From assembly GCF_016106005.1 (NCBI RefSeq), contig NZ_JACADR010000015.1:1-34649 (forward strand): a stretch of 34,649 nucleotides of DNA, written 5' to 3'. A program made the translations under genes and the position numbers. How positions within the stretch are numbered: position 1 is the first letter of the stretch; the number at the start of each line of letters is the position of its first letter. The stretch comes from Roseomonas rosulenta (GTDB lineage: Bacteria; Pseudomonadota; Alphaproteobacteria; Acetobacterales; Acetobacteraceae). Of this stretch, positions 19,795 through 27,629 are shown piece after piece. Under the pieces are notes generated by a model. The model saw only the letters and a program-made list of their open reading frames with translations, did no database searches and had not been told where the DNA came from.

Positions 19795-20675
19795 ACGACG
19801 CTCCGGCGCGCCCGGGCCGCGCCGCCACGCTGCGCGGCATGGCATGGATGGCACTCGCCGGCCTGCTGTTCTGCCTGCTCAATGCAATCGCGCGGCGGCT
19901 GGCGCAGGATCTCGACCCGTTCCAGACGCAGTTCCTACGCTATCTCGCGGGGCTGGTCGTGCTCCTGCCCTTCATGGTGCGTACCGGGGTGATGGCCTGG
20001 CGGCCGCATGATATCCGCGGCCAGGCGTGGCGAGGCGTCGTGCATACGGCCGGCCTGCTTCTGTGGTTCTGGGCGCTGCCGCATGTGCCCCTGGCGGACA
20101 TGACCGCGATCGGCTTCACCGGGCCGATTTTCATCATGGCCGGCGCCGTGGTCTTCCTGGGCGAGCCCATGGTCCGCGCGCGCTGGATCGCGGCGGGCAT
20201 CGGCTTCCTCGGGGTGATGGTGGTCGTGGCGCCGCAATTCACCGGCGGTAGGGACGGCTTCTGGTCGCTGGTCATGCTCGCATCCGCGCCGATCTTCGCC
20301 GCGTCGTTCCTGATCACCAAGGCGCTCACGCGGCGCGACCGGCCGGAGGTGATCGTCGCCTGGCAGGCCATCACCGTCGCGCTGTTCACCCTGCCCTTCG
20401 CCCTCCCGTCCTGGACCTGGCCGACCGCCGAGCAGTGGGGCTGGTTCCTGCTGACCGGCATCCTCGGCAGCGCAGGACATTGGTGCCTGACCGAGGCGTT
20501 CCGCATCGCCGACATGTCCGCCACGCAACCGGTGAAGTTCATCGACATGATCTGGGCAGCGGCGCTGGGCTGGCTCGTATTCTCGGACGTGCCGGCCGCG
20601 ACGACCTTCGCAGGTGCGGCGATCATCTTCGTCGCGACCACCTGGATCGCGCGGCGGGAGGCACGGCGACGCTGA
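19791..20675 (+). CDS. EamA/DMT-family membrane transporter
   Basis: A 294-residue membrane protein of about ten helices in two EamA repeats. The first half contains FLRYLAGLVVLLPF and PLADMTAIGFTGPIFIMAGA, the second ASFLITKALTRRD and GSAGHWCLTEAFRIADMSAT. DMT proteins usually export or exchange metabolites such as amino acids, purines or carboxylates. Direction and substrate here are unknown. It starts at GTG 19791, overlapping the hydrolase stop. The PIF-MAG-VVFLGEP block is typical of the RhaT/YdcZ-like EamA group. Confidence 0.88.
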   Translation: MNDAPARPGRAATLRGMAWMALAGLLFCLLNAIARRLAQDLDPFQTQFLRYLAGLVVLLPFMVRTGVMAWRPHDIRGQAWRGVVHTAGLLLWFWALPHVPLADMTAIGFTGPIFIMAGAVVFLGEPMVRARWIAAGIGFLGVMVVVAPQFTGGRDGFWSLVMLASAPIFAASFLITKALTRRDRPEVIVAWQAITVALFTLPFALPSWTWPTAEQWGWFLLTGILGSAGHWCLTEAFRIADMSATQPVKFIDMIWAAALGWLVFSDVPAATTFAGAAIIFVATTWIARREARRR

Positions 20676-20755
20676 CACCGCATCTTGCGCGTCCGGCGCG
20701 ACCGGCGGATCGTTCGCCCGGGGCCGCGCCTTGCGGGACGGTCCGGGAGGATTGC

Positions 20756-21736
20756 ATGACGTCCAGCGACCGGCCCGCACTTCCACGGCGCGCCCTGGCA
20801 GGCGTCCTGTGCGGCCTTGCGCTGCCGGCCTTGGGGCAGGAGGCCTGGCCGAGCCGACCGATCCGCCTGATCATTCCCTTCGCGCCCGGCGGGCCGATCG
20901 ACACGGTGGGCCGGCTGGTCAGCGAAAGGCTGCGCGAGAGGCTCGGCCAGCCCTTCGTCATCGACAATCGCGCCGGCGCGGGCGGGTCGATCGGCCTGCG
21001 CGCGACGGTGCAGGCGCCGCCGGATGGCGCGACCTTCGTGCTGACCTCCTCCTCGCTCGCCATCCTGCCGGCGATCTACCCCAATCTCGGCTTCGACCCG
21101 CGCACGGACCTCACCCCGGTCTCGCTGGTGGCGGAGATCGCGACCACCATCGCGGTGCGCGCGGACCATCGCTTCGCATCGCTGCAGGCGCTGGTGGCCG
21201 AGGCGCGCGCGAAGCCGGGCGTGATAACCTACGGAACCTCGGGCATCGGGTCGTCCAACCATCTCTCCGGCGCGATGCTGGCGGCCACGGCGCGGATCGA
21301 CCTGGTGCACGTGCCCTATCGCGGCGCGGCACAGGCGATGAACGCGCTCTACACCGGCGAGATAGACGTCGTTTTCGCCAGCACGGTGGAGACGCTGGCG
21401 CATGCGCGCGAAGGGCGCGCGCGCATCCTGGCGGTGACCACGGCGCGACGCATCCCGGCCCTGTCTGACGTGCCGGCCGCGCTCGAGACCGTGCCCGGCT
21501 ACATCGCGCCGAACTGGTTCGCGATGGCCGCGCCGAAGGGGCTGCCCGCGCCGATCCTGTCGCGCATGTCGGCGGAGCTCGCGGCGCTGCGCACCGATGC
21601 CGACTTCCGCTCGCGCTTCGCCACGCTCGGCGCCGAGCCAATGATGAGCAGTCCCGACATCCTCGCCGCGCGTCTGGCCGAGGACGTGCCGACCTGGCGC
21701 CGCGTGGCGGCCGAGGCTGGCATCCGCGCCGAATGA
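20756..21736 (+). CDS. TctC-family (tripartite tricarboxylate transporter) solute-binding protein
   Basis: A 326-residue periplasmic protein. The signal peptide has a twin-arginine-like PRRALAG before a hydrophobic stretch ending LPALGQ. Family marks are WPSRPIRLIIPFAPGGPIDT, IDNRAGAGGSIG, YGTSGIGSSNHLSG, HVPYRGAAQAMNALYTGEID and the C-terminal LGAEPMMSSPD. GGGAGG five bases before ATG 20756 fixes the start. No TctA or TctB membrane subunits are in the window, so it is an orphan receptor, as is common in Burkholderiales and Acetobacteraceae. It may supply another TctAB system or take part in sensing. It probably binds a carboxylate used by the adjacent CoA-linked pathway. Confidence 0.92.
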   Translation: MTSSDRPALPRRALAGVLCGLALPALGQEAWPSRPIRLIIPFAPGGPIDTVGRLVSERLRERLGQPFVIDNRAGAGGSIGLRATVQAPPDGATFVLTSSSLAILPAIYPNLGFDPRTDLTPVSLVAEIATTIAVRADHRFASLQALVAEARAKPGVITYGTSGIGSSNHLSGAMLAATARIDLVHVPYRGAAQAMNALYTGEIDVVFASTVETLAHAREGRARILAVTTARRIPALSDVPAALETVPGYIAPNWFAMAAPKGLPAPILSRMSAELAALRTDADFRSRFATLGAEPMMSSPDILAARLAEDVPTWRRVAAEAGIRAE

Positions 21737-21760
21737 TCCACTGACCCAGCAGGACACGAC

Positions 21761-22645
21761 ATGCGCAAGCTCACCATCGGCGACGTCACCATCACCAGCA
21801 TCATCGAGCGTGACGGACCATGGCGCGCGCCCGAGCAGATGTTCCCCAAGGCTGCCGCGGCTCCGGGCCTGCTGGCGGAACGGCTGAAGGAGGTCGAGCC
21901 CGAGACCTACGACGCCGCCTCCGGCAAGATGGTCATCACGTACCAGACCTATGTCGTGCGCACGCCGCACCACACCATTCTCGTCGATACCTGCACCGGC
22001 GAGGACAAGGGCTACCCGGCGCCGATGGACTTCCCGAAGCAGCCCTGGCTCGATGGGCTGAAGGCGGAGGGGATGGGGTTCGATGACATCGACTACGTCC
22101 TCTGCACCCATCTGCACATCGACCATTCGGGCTGGAACACCGTGCTGCGCGACGGGCGCTGGGTACCGACCTTCCCCAAGGCGAAGTATGTGTTCCACAA
22201 GCGCGAATACGCTGCCTGGGAGGCCTCGACCAAGGCCGAGGAGACGCGGCCGGGTGGCGGCGGGAACGTGTTCCGGTTCAATTGCGAGCCCGTCGTCGCG
22301 GCCGGACAGGCGCTGCTGGTGGATGACGACTTCCAGCTCGACGACCGCATCACGCTGCAGCCCACGCCGGGGCATTCGCCCTGCCATTGCTGCGTGCATA
22401 TCCGCAGCGGCGGGCAGCATGCGGTGATCACCGGCGACCTGATGCATCACGCCTTGCAGGTCCATCAGCCGGACTGGTCCACGGTGTTCTGCTGGGATCC
22501 GGCCGAGGCCGAGGTCAGCCGCCGGTCCTTCTTCGGCCAGGTGGCCGGCACCGACACCAAGGTGCTGCCGATCCACTTCCCCAATCCCTCGGTCGGGCGC
22601 GTGGAAGCCCAGGGCGACCGCTTCCGTTGGCACTACGTGCGATAG
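21761..22645 (+). CDS. Metallo-beta-lactamase-fold hydrolase
   Basis: A 294-residue cytosolic protein with the dinuclear-metal motif THLHIDHSGWN (His117, His119, Asp121, His122). A later metal His lies in TPGHSPCHCC, a bridging Asp in VITGDLMHH, and a final His in VLPIHFPNP. This layout is shared by AHL lactonases of the AttM/AidC type and by glyoxalase-II-like thioesterases, so lactone or thioester hydrolysis is plausible. A quorum-quenching role cannot be claimed from sequence alone. It starts 24 bp after the TctC stop. Placed before an acyl-CoA dehydrogenase, it may open a lactone or release a CoA ester in the same route. Confidence 0.87.
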   Translation: MRKLTIGDVTITSIIERDGPWRAPEQMFPKAAAAPGLLAERLKEVEPETYDAASGKMVITYQTYVVRTPHHTILVDTCTGEDKGYPAPMDFPKQPWLDGLKAEGMGFDDIDYVLCTHLHIDHSGWNTVLRDGRWVPTFPKAKYVFHKREYAAWEASTKAEETRPGGGGNVFRFNCEPVVAAGQALLVDDDFQLDDRITLQPTPGHSPCHCCVHIRSGGQHAVITGDLMHHALQVHQPDWSTVFCWDPAEAEVSRRSFFGQVAGTDTKVLPIHFPNPSVGRVEAQGDRFRWHYVR

Positions 22646-22709
22646 CACCACATCGCTTGACGCCGCCGGCTCCGGGTGGTCGGTATCGCCCCGTTTGGAG
22701 GATCGCATC

Positions 22710-23885
22710 ATGGACCACAACCAGCCCTACGCCGCCACCGAGGAGACCCGCATGCTGCGGGACCTGGTCGCGAAATTCGTGGACCGGGACCTGATGCCGA
22801 TCGAACCGGCGGTGCTCAAGCGCGAGGCTTCCGGCGGCGGCTTCAAGCTGTCGGAGGAGGAGGAGGCGACGCTCCTCGCCCGCTGCAAGGAACTCGGCCT
22901 CTGGGGCCTCGACGTGCCGGAGGAATTCGGCGGCGCCAACCTGCCGCTGCTCTCGCTTGCCGCGGCCGAGGAGGAGATGGCGCGCGCCTGCGTGCCCTTC
23001 ACCATCCCCCCCGACAGCCCGAACCTACACATGATGCTGCAGGTCGCGAGCCCAATGCAGCGCGCGAAGTACCTCGACCCCTATGCCCGCGGCGAACAGC
23101 GCTCGGCCATGGCGATCAGCGAGCCGGGCGCGGGCGGCGATCCCGCCGGCATGACCACGCGCGCGGTGCGCGACGGCGACGACTGGGTGATCAACGGGCG
23201 CAAGATCTGGGTCTCGAACGTACCGCGCGCCGACTTCATCATCCTCATGGCGCGCACCGGCGACGGCAAGCGGCAGGAGGGCATCACCGCCTTCATCGTC
23301 GAGAAGGGCACGCCCGGCTTCATCATCGAGCGCGCCATCCCGATGCTGGGCGGGCGCACCACCTACGAGCTGGTCTTCGAGGATTGCCGGGTCGCGCATG
23401 AGAACGTGCTCGGCGAACTGGGCCGCGGCTATGCGCCCATGCAGCTGCGCCTCAACGTGCGCCGCATGCAGATGGGCGCGCGCTGCGTCGGCATGGCGCG
23501 CCGCGCGCTGGAGATGATGGCGGACCATGCGCAGAACCGCGTCACCTGGGGCGTGCGCCTCGCCGACCGCCAGGCGATCCAGTGGTTCGCCGCCGAGGCG
23601 GTGATGGAGATGCACGCCTGCCGCCTGATGGTGCAGGACCTCGCGACCAAGCTCGATGCCGGCGCCGATGTCCGCACGGAGGCGTCCATCCTGAAGGTAC
23701 GCGCCACCGAGATGGCGCAGTCGGTGCTCGATAACGCCATGCAGACCTTCGGCGCCATGGGTGTCACGAAGGAACTTCCGCTCCAGCTCATGCACCAGCA
23801 GGTGCGGCTGATGCGCGTCTATGAAGGGCCGTCGGAGGTGCATCGCAGCGCGATCGGCCGGCGCGCGCTGGGCGGGAAGGTCTGA
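22710..23885 (+). CDS. Acyl-CoA dehydrogenase
   Basis: A flavin enzyme of 391 residues that introduces a 2,3-double bond into an acyl-CoA. Visible are AISEPGAGGDPAGM (FAD/substrate loop), KIWVSNVPRADF, ELVFEDCRV and the C-terminal RVYEGPSEVHR. There the Glu at about 372 matches the catalytic base of medium-chain-type dehydrogenases, unlike the IVD-type protein at 4153-5325. GGAGG eight bases before ATG 22710 favours that start over a TTG five codons upstream. Five bases separate its stop region from the CoA-transferase start, so the two are likely a pair: activation by CoA transfer, then dehydrogenation. Confidence 0.92.
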   Translation: MDHNQPYAATEETRMLRDLVAKFVDRDLMPIEPAVLKREASGGGFKLSEEEEATLLARCKELGLWGLDVPEEFGGANLPLLSLAAAEEEMARACVPFTIPPDSPNLHMMLQVASPMQRAKYLDPYARGEQRSAMAISEPGAGGDPAGMTTRAVRDGDDWVINGRKIWVSNVPRADFIILMARTGDGKRQEGITAFIVEKGTPGFIIERAIPMLGGRTTYELVFEDCRVAHENVLGELGRGYAPMQLRLNVRRMQMGARCVGMARRALEMMADHAQNRVTWGVRLADRQAIQWFAAEAVMEMHACRLMVQDLATKLDAGADVRTEASILKVRATEMAQSVLDNAMQTFGAMGVTKELPLQLMHQQVRLMRVYEGPSEVHRSAIGRRALGGKV

Positions 23886-23889
23886 CGCG

Positions 23890-25107
23890 ATGTCGCGGCC
23901 GCTCGAGGGCGTGCTGGTCCTCGACCTCGGGCATATCTACCAGGCCCCCTATGCCGGTTTCCTGATGGCGATGGCGGGGGCCACCGTTATCAAGATCGAG
24001 CCGCCCAACGGCGAGCCGCTGCGCCGGCGCGCCATGGTCGCCGGCGGGTCGGTGCCGATGGCAATGCTGAATTCGAACAAGCGCGGCCTGTCGCTCGACC
24101 TCAAGAACCCACAGGGGCGCGAGGTATTCCTGCGCCTGGTCGATCGCGCCGATGTGGTGATCGAGAATTTTTCCCCTGGCGCGATGGATCGGCTCGGGCT
24201 GGGGCACGAGGCGCTGCTGAAGCGCAACCCGCGCATCATCTACGCGGCAGGGTCGGGCTATGGGCAGACCGGACCCGACCGCGACCGCCTGGCGATGGAC
24301 CTCACGGTGCAGGCGGCGGTCGGCGTCATGCACACCACGGGCTTCCCGGACGGCCCGCCGACCAAGGCCGGCCCGACCGTATGCGATTTCCTCGGCGGCA
24401 CGCACCTGTACGGCGCGATCATGACAGCGCTTTTCGCACGCGAACGCAGCGGCAAGGGCGCCTTCGTCGAGGTCGCGATGCAGGATGCGTCGTATTCCAC
24501 CCTCGCCTCGGCGATCGGGATGCATTTCGGCGGCATGCTGAAGAAGGACGTGCCGCCGCGCACCGGCAACAGCCATGCCGGCATGGCGATGGCGCCCTAC
24601 AATGTCTATCCGGCGAAGGATGGCTGGATCGCCATCATCGTCGTAACCGAGGGGCATTGGGACCGGCTGCTCGGCGCAATGGGCCAGCAGGCGCTGATCG
24701 GCGACGAGCGCTTCCGCACCAACCCCGACCGCGTGAAGCACATGGCCGAGGTGGACCGCATGGTCACTGCCTGGACATCCGTCCACACGCGCGCGGAGCT
24801 GGAAGCGTTGACGCGACAGCACGGCGTGCCCGCCGCACCCGTCCGCACGCTCGAGGAAGTGCTGGAAGACCCCGGCATGCACGAACGCGGCATGCTGCGT
24901 TGGGTGGACCATCCCGAGGTCGGCCGCGTCGTGCTGCCCGCCACGCCGCTGCGCATCGAAGGCGCGCCCCCGCCGGATTTCGAGCCGAGCCCCTTCCTCA
25001 ATCAGCACGAGAGCGAAGTGCTGGGCGACCTGCTCGGCATGACGAAAGCGGAACGCGAGGCGCTGCGCGACGCCGGTGGTCTGGGGCCGCGCTTCAACGC
25101 CCCGTGA
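23890..25107 (+). CDS. CaiB/BaiF family III CoA-transferase
   Basis: A 405-residue enzyme that moves CoA from a donor such as succinyl-CoA to a carboxylic acid. Family features are the N-terminal LEGVLVLDLGHIYQAPYAG, KIEPPNGEPLR, NKRGLSLDLKNPQGRE, NFSPGAMDRLGLG and MDLTVQAAVGVM, with Asp137 in the position of the catalytic aspartate. ARERSGKGAFVEVAMQDA and GVPAAPVRTLEEVLEDP follow. ATG 23890 lies four bases after the dehydrogenase stop; the longer frame upstream is that gene in another frame. Its last 14 bases overlap the convergent enoyl-CoA hydratase. It probably makes the first CoA ester of the local pathway. Acid substrate unknown. Confidence 0.92.
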   Translation: MSRPLEGVLVLDLGHIYQAPYAGFLMAMAGATVIKIEPPNGEPLRRRAMVAGGSVPMAMLNSNKRGLSLDLKNPQGREVFLRLVDRADVVIENFSPGAMDRLGLGHEALLKRNPRIIYAAGSGYGQTGPDRDRLAMDLTVQAAVGVMHTTGFPDGPPTKAGPTVCDFLGGTHLYGAIMTALFARERSGKGAFVEVAMQDASYSTLASAIGMHFGGMLKKDVPPRTGNSHAGMAMAPYNVYPAKDGWIAIIVVTEGHWDRLLGAMGQQALIGDERFRTNPDRVKHMAEVDRMVTAWTSVHTRAELEALTRQHGVPAAPVRTLEEVLEDPGMHERGMLRWVDHPEVGRVVLPATPLRIEGAPPPDFEPSPFLNQHESEVLGDLLGMTKAEREALRDAGGLGPRFNAP

Positions 25108-25906
25108 AGTTCGGCTTGCGGCGTTCGAGGAAGGCGCGCGCCCCTTCGCGCCGGTCCTCGGTGTCGATCGTCGCGGCCTGTTCGCTCTCCGCAAGTTCGA
25201 TCGCGGCGGACAGCGACTGCAGCGGCGCCAGCGCCATTTGCCGACGGATCACGCGCAGCGATCGCGGCGAGCAGTTCTCCACCATGTCGGTGACATAGGC
25301 GCGCACCGCGTCACGGAACCCCTCGGCGGGCAGCACCCGCACCAGGCCCATGGCCTGCGCCTCCTCCGCCGTGATGGTACGGCCGGAGAGCAGCAGATCC
25401 GCCGCATTCATCGGCCCGATCAGCCGCGGCAGCATCCAGGCACTGCCGTGTTCGGCGATCAGCCCGCGCCGCGGGAAGGCCGCGGCAAGCTTCGCGCCCG
25501 CCACCATGAAGCGCAGGTCGCAATAGAGCGACACCGCGAGGCCCACGCCGGCGACCGCGCCATTGATCGCCGCCAACACCGGCTTGCCGATGTTCAGGAT
25601 GTAGCTGTAGCGCCGCGACAGATCCTCGACCGGTGGGTCACCGCCAGGTGGCGGCGTGACGCCGACGAAGCGCGGCGGCGGCGGACGACCGCCGGCGATA
25701 CGCGTGACATCGGCACCCACGCAGAAGGTGCTGCCCGCGCCGGTTAGGATGATGGCGCGGACGGCGGCGTCCTCCGCCGCCAGGGCGAAGGCATCGCGCA
25801 CCTCCGCCTCGGTCTCGGGCGACCAGGCGTTGCGCTTCTCCGGCCGGTTCAGCGTGATGGTCGCGATGCGATCAGCGACGTCGTAGGCGATTTCCGCGAA
25901 GGGCAT
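25094..25906 (-). CDS. Enoyl-CoA hydratase/isomerase family protein
   Basis: A crotonase-fold enzyme of 270 residues. The CoA-binding and oxyanion segments are LNRPEKRNAW, ILTGAGSTFCVGADV, and PVLAAINGAVAGVGLAVSLYCDLRF (in blocks). AEHGSAWMLPRLIGP places a Glu in the active-site loop. A proline/glycine-rich insert (GGRPPPPRFVGVTPPPGGD) follows the first oxyanion loop and is unusual. It likely hydrates or isomerises an enoyl-CoA made by the dehydrogenase coded opposite. It is the last gene of the minus-strand block headed by marR, 12 bp after the SDR, and converges on the CoA-transferase gene. Confidence 0.9.
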   Translation of the reverse strand: MPFAEIAYDVADRIATITLNRPEKRNAWSPETEAEVRDAFALAAEDAAVRAIILTGAGSTFCVGADVTRIAGGRPPPPRFVGVTPPPGGDPPVEDLSRRYSYILNIGKPVLAAINGAVAGVGLAVSLYCDLRFMVAGAKLAAAFPRRGLIAEHGSAWMLPRLIGPMNAADLLLSGRTITAEEAQAMGLVRVLPAEGFRDAVRAYVTDMVENCSPRSLRVIRRQMALAPLQSLSAAIELAESEQAATIDTEDRREGARAFLERRKPNFTGR

Positions 25907-25918
25907 CGCTCGCGTCCT

Positions 25919-26764
25919 TCAGCGCGCGGGGGTGCGGGCGCGCTGCGCGGCCCAGTCCGCATCGGTCCAGTCCAGCATCTCCTGCGCGCCGGCGCGCGCA
26001 CCGCCCAAAAGCCGCCGTCCGCCATCGGCCACTACGCATTCGCCGGTGATGTAGCCAGCATGGTCGGAGACCAGGAACGCCGCGAGATCGGTCAGTTCCT
26101 CGTGCCTGCCCGCGCGGCGCAGTGGCACGCCGGCGTGTCCGAGACCGCCGGGGCGAAGGCGCGCCACGGCCGCCTCGGTCGGGAAGGTACCGGGTGCGAT
26201 CGCCACCAGGCGGATGCTGCGCGGGCCCCACTCCACGGCCAGGCTCTGCGTCATCGCCAGCAAGCCCGCCTTCGCCATGGCGGATGGCGCGGTGAAGGCG
26301 CCGCCCTGCAGCGCGGAGAGCGTCAGGATGGACAGCACAACGCCTGGCTGCTTAGCCTCGATCCAGCGCCTGCCGCAGCCGATGGTGCAGTAGGCTGCAC
26401 CGTGCAGCGTGGTGCCCAGTACAGCGTCCACCGCGCGTGCCGAAAGCCGGTGCGTCTGCGCCAGGAAATTCGCCGCGGCGTTGTTCACCAGGATGTCGGC
26501 GGCGCCGTGGCGCCAGACATCATCGAGCATCGCCTCGACCGCTGCGGCATCGCGGATGTCGCAGGCGTGCGTCGTGACGACGGCGCCGGGGATGTCCGCG
26601 CGAAACGCCTCGGCCGTCGCCTCGAGCACCGCGGCGCGTCGCCCGCATATCGCCAGCGACACGCCAAGTTCGAGGAATCGCCTGCCGATGCTGCGCCCCA
26701 GCCCCGTGCCGCCGCCGGTCACCAGCGCGCGGCGTCCGGCCAGCAGCCCCGGCGCGAAGGCCAT
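25919..26764 (-). CDS. SDR oxidoreductase, 2,4-dienoyl-CoA-reductase-like
   Basis: A 281-residue Rossmann-fold SDR. The cofactor loop TGGGTGLG is at 16-23 and NNAAANF at 94-100, close to the NNAAGNF of mitochondrial 2,4-dienoyl-CoA reductase. APSAMAKAGL at 159-168 resembles that enzyme's PSASAKAG. The usual catalytic Tyr of YxxxK is thus Ser161, with Lys165 kept, as in DECR enzymes. The compensating DECR tyrosine position, in a rough alignment, is Ser150 here. Likely role: NADPH reduction of an unsaturated acyl-CoA, with modified chemistry possible. One base separates it from the upstream hydratase stop (TGAgATG). The tail from about 250 (GARAGAQEMLDWTDADWAAQR) extends past the core fold. Confidence 0.85.
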   Translation of the reverse strand: MAFAPGLLAGRRALVTGGGTGLGRSIGRRFLELGVSLAICGRRAAVLEATAEAFRADIPGAVVTTHACDIRDAAAVEAMLDDVWRHGAADILVNNAAANFLAQTHRLSARAVDAVLGTTLHGAAYCTIGCGRRWIEAKQPGVVLSILTLSALQGGAFTAPSAMAKAGLLAMTQSLAVEWGPRSIRLVAIAPGTFPTEAAVARLRPGGLGHAGVPLRRAGRHEELTDLAAFLVSDHAGYITGECVVADGGRRLLGGARAGAQEMLDWTDADWAAQRARTPAR

Positions 26765-26765
26765 C

Positions 26766-27566
26766 TCAGGCGCCCTTGTAGGTCGGCTTGCGCTTCTCCC
26801 GCATCGCCGCCAGCGCTTCTTTATGGTCCTCGGTGGTATGCGCCACGGCCTGCATGGCCGAGGACATCTCCAGCACCGTGTCGAGCCGGTTGTTCCAGGC
26901 CTCGCGCAGCAGGCGACGGGCCATGCGCACCGCCTGCGGCGGGTTGGCGGCGATACGCGCGGCCAGCGCCTTCGCCGCCGGGATCAGCTCGGCATCGGGC
27001 ACGACGCGCGAGACCAGCCCCGCGGCCAGCGCCTCCTGCGCGCTCAGCGTGTCGCCGGTCAGCGCCATCTCGGCCGCGCGCGCGAAACCCACCACGCGCG
27101 GCAGCAGCCACGCGCCGCCATCGCCCGGGATAATGCCGAGCTTGACGAAGCTCTCAGCGAAGCGCGCGCTCTCGCCGGCGATACGCAGGTCGCACATGCA
27201 GGCGAGGTCGCAGCCGGCCCCCATGGCCGGCCCGTTCACCGCCGCGATCACCGGCAGTTCGAGGTTCTCGAGCAGCCGCGGCAGCCGCTGGATGCCCCAG
27301 CGGTAGTAGCCACGCGCCTGTGCGGGCGTGCGTTCCTTGGCACCGCTGGCCGCCTCGCCCATGCGGCGCACATTGCCGCCGGCGCAGAAGGCGGTGCCCG
27401 CGCCGGTCAGGATCGCGACGCGCACCTCCTGCCCGGCATCGAGGGCGGAGAGCGTGTCGAGCAGCGCATCCTGCATCTCGGGGTCGAGCGGATTGCGCGT
27501 CTCGGCGCGATTCATGGTGAGGAGGGCGATGCCCTCCTCGATCTCGACCTTCAGCGGCGTGTCCAT
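26766..27566 (-). CDS. Enoyl-CoA hydratase/isomerase family protein
   Basis: A second crotonase-family enzyme, 266 residues. Key segments are MNRAETRNPLD, ILTGAGTAFCAGGNVRRM (first oxyanion loop), PVIAAVNGPAMGAGCDLACMCDLRIA in blocks, and FVKLGIIPGDGGAWLLPRVVG with an aspartate rather than glutamate or histidine before GGAW. The C-terminus is the usual AMREKRKPTYKGA. It differs clearly from the neighbour at 25094-25906, so the two probably act on different intermediates. It could hydrate the dehydrogenase product. Whether it stands in for 3-methylglutaconyl-CoA hydratase of leucine breakdown, missing from the liv/mcc operon, is open. Confidence 0.91.
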   Translation of the reverse strand: MDTPLKVEIEEGIALLTMNRAETRNPLDPEMQDALLDTLSALDAGQEVRVAILTGAGTAFCAGGNVRRMGEAASGAKERTPAQARGYYRWGIQRLPRLLENLELPVIAAVNGPAMGAGCDLACMCDLRIAGESARFAESFVKLGIIPGDGGAWLLPRVVGFARAAEMALTGDTLSAQEALAAGLVSRVVPDAELIPAAKALAARIAANPPQAVRMARRLLREAWNNRLDTVLEMSSAMQAVAHTTEDHKEALAAMREKRKPTYKGA

Positions 27567-27629
27567 CGGCGTTTCCCCAGTGTCAGGGGGCGGAGGATGG
27601 AACGCGCCCGCGGGTGCCGCAACCCGCGC

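Noticed and set aside
21761-22645. Calling the MBL-fold protein a quorum-quenching lactonase
   Set aside because: The metal motif is shared by many hydrolases and thioesterases, and no AHL-related gene is nearby.
19940-22720. A 926-codon minus-strand frame across the DMT, TctC and MBL genes
   Set aside because: It covers three well-supported plus-strand genes and its translation is low-complexity Arg/Gly/His-rich sequence.
23788-25194. A 468-codon minus-strand frame opposite the CoA-transferase
   Set aside because: Shadow of the CaiB/BaiF gene; no conserved motifs.
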